Positions 31,677-32,692 of a DNA stretch of 32,692 bases are shown here, one piece after another; position 1 is the stretch's first letter, and each line of letters starts with the position of its first letter. This stretch comes from an uncultured Erysipelotrichaceae bacterium (GTDB lineage: Bacteria; Bacillota_I; Bacilli_A; RF39; UBA660). Below the pieces are notes generated by a model, which did not search any database, had not been told where the DNA came from, and saw only the letters and a list, made by a program, of their open reading frames with translations. The stretch lies in the NCBI GenBank assembly GCA_902788975.1, contig CADAMI010000020.1, positions 1 through 32,692 on the forward strand, given 5' to 3'. A program made the position numbers and the translations under genes.

Positions 31677-32372
31677 TCTGTCATCGCTTCTTGGTAGTAT
31701 CATCAAAGCAAGTCTTAATATTTCAAGAAATGTTGATAATACTGATGCAACATAAGTGAAAGCAGCAGCTCTAAGCATTTTTGCTGAGCCTTTTTGCTCA
31801 TCAACATCTAGAATATGTAAAGTGTCTAGCTCGATTTTTCCACGTCTTGAAGCGTCAAATTCTACTGGTAGGGTAATTAACTGAAATAAAAGCATACCAA
31901 GTAGTAATATTAAGCCAATTAAAGCTAATTTTAGAGCTCCCATAATAAGGCCAATCATAATTACTACATATCCTATTTTAGTAGAAAAGTTTACTAATGG
32001 AACTATTTTTGATCTAATTCTCATTGGAGTATAACCAATTTTATCTTGAATTGCATGACCACATTCATGAGCAGCAACTGAGACAGAGGCAATACTCGTT
32101 CCTGAATAAATATCTGATGATAATCTAACTACTTTCTTAGTTGGATCATAGTGATCAGTTAAGTTACCAGATACTTCTTGGACCGGAACATTTTTAAGTC
32201 CATGCTTATCTAATATTTCTCTGGCAACATTTTCCCCTGTTTTGTGACTTCTTGAAGCAACTTGTTTATACTTACTATAGTTACTAGTAATTAAGATTTG
32301 AGCTAACGATGTTATTGCAAGACCTAATATTGGTAATCCATAGTATAATAAACCAGAAATTTGATAATCCAT
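31674..32372 (-). CDS. YugP-like membrane zinc metallopeptidase
   Basis: A 232-residue membrane protein of the YugP/Zn-dependent peptidase 2 family. A membrane segment (residues about 8-30) precedes a domain with AAHECGHAIQ (HExxH, about residues 101-105). Two further membrane segments follow near residues 130-170, then FDASRRG, containing the probable third ligand region. Substrate unknown. GAGGTGAG precedes the ATG, which overlaps the cysS stop by one base (TAATG). Confidence 0.88.
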   Translation of the reverse strand: MDYQISGLLYYGLPILGLAITSLAQILITSNYSKYKQVASRSHKTGENVAREILDKHGLKNVPVQEVSGNLTDHYDPTKKVVRLSSDIYSGTSIASVSVAAHECGHAIQDKIGYTPMRIRSKIVPLVNFSTKIGYVVIMIGLIMGALKLALIGLILLLGMLLFQLITLPVEFDASRRGKIELDTLHILDVDEQKGSAKMLRAAAFTYVASVLSTFLEILRLALMILPRSDDR

Positions 32373-32692
32373 TATTTACTCACCTCAAACGTAGTTCCTT
32401 CTCGAGTATCTTTTAAAACAACGCCTTTTGACAACAATTCATTTCTAATTGAATCAGCTAATTCAAAATTCTTATTCTTTTTAGCTTCAGTTCTTTTTAA
32501 AATCATTTCTTCAATATATTTAACCAACTCTTCATTATGGGAAGTCTCTTCTTCTTTTAATAAATTTAAAGATAACACTTTATCAAAAGATTCTACAAGG
32601 GCTAATTTAGTATTATTATTAATATTGCTTTTTAATACATCATATAGAACTGTTAGTGCATTGGAAGTGTTTAAATTGTCTGCTAAAGCATT
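32372..32692 (-). CDS. cysS: Cysteine-tRNA ligase, C-terminal 106 residues (5' end outside window)
   Basis: The open frame continues through the right edge. It encodes the C-terminal part of CysRS: NLNTSNALTVLYD (helical bundle), then the conserved RTEAKKNKNFELADSIRNEL and the end GVVLKDTREGTTFEV. The catalytic domain with HIGH and KMSKS lies outside the window. Cotranscribed with the YugP-like gene. Confidence 0.94.
   Translation of the reverse strand, partial: NALADNLNTSNALTVLYDVLKSNINNNTKLALVESFDKVLSLNLLKEEETSHNEELVKYIEEMILKRTEAKKNKNFELADSIRNELLSKGVVLKDTREGTTFEVSK

Noticed and set aside
1-32692. Mycoplasma-type genetic code (TGA as Trp), considered because of the AT content
   Set aside because: Trp is encoded by TGG in conserved proteins and TGA ends several genes.

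Overview
The window is strongly AT-rich, spore-forming, peptidoglycan-containing low-GC Firmicutes DNA, most likely from class Bacilli (an Erysipelotrichales/RF39-like gut lineage is an inference). Supporting signs are the linked murA, DUF1146, spoIID, spoIIQ, spoIIID, mbl set known from Bacillus, a SpoVIF homologue, the rpsF-ssb-rpsR operon, and GGAGG-type ribosome binding sites nearly everywhere. TGG is used for Trp and TGA as a stop, so the Mycoplasma code does not apply.

Layout. 1-3788: a two-gene minus-strand operon for a heterodimeric ABC exporter, the second gene running off the left edge. 3843-5757: a collagen-like repeat protein facing a patatin-like phospholipase, with a shared terminator. 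5846-8980: an accessory stretch with an unusual tRNA-Thr(GGT), a probable type I toxin-antitoxin locus (27-residue hydrophobic peptide plus convergent structured RNA), an inverted-repeat-rich non-coding stretch, a membrane/coiled-coil protein, and an unrecognised 365-residue protein flanked by 58-bp direct repeats. 8867-13203: a leader peptide with a terminator hairpin, then two tandem HTH-phosphoesterase paralogues (the first has lost most metal ligands, the second is intact), then pcrA. 13215-15339: an unrecognised gene apparently split by a frameshift in an A7 run. 15376-16493: a VanY-like peptidase and a membrane thioredoxin.

16492-22547 (minus strand) is the envelope and sporulation block: murA, a degenerate SGNH protein, rpmE, rpiB, DUF1146, spoIID, spoIIQ, spoIIID, mbl. 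22580-26287 is an operon of dnaB, a LysM-G5-M23 hydrolase and walJ, linking replication to wall metabolism. 26298-27898 holds rpsF-ssb-rpsR-rplI with a structured leader over the rpsF ribosome binding site. 27910-32692 holds spoVIF, an HExxH protein, der, engB (ribosome-assembly GTPases), a PflX-like radical SAM protein, a YugP-type membrane metallopeptidase and the 3' end of cysS.

Genes are tightly packed. Stop-start overlaps are frequent and many stop codons lie inside terminator hairpins. The stretches that look least ordinary are the 6.0-6.6 kb RNA-rich region with its peptide, the tRNA with a compensated elbow pair, and the dead/active phosphoesterase pair behind a possible attenuator.
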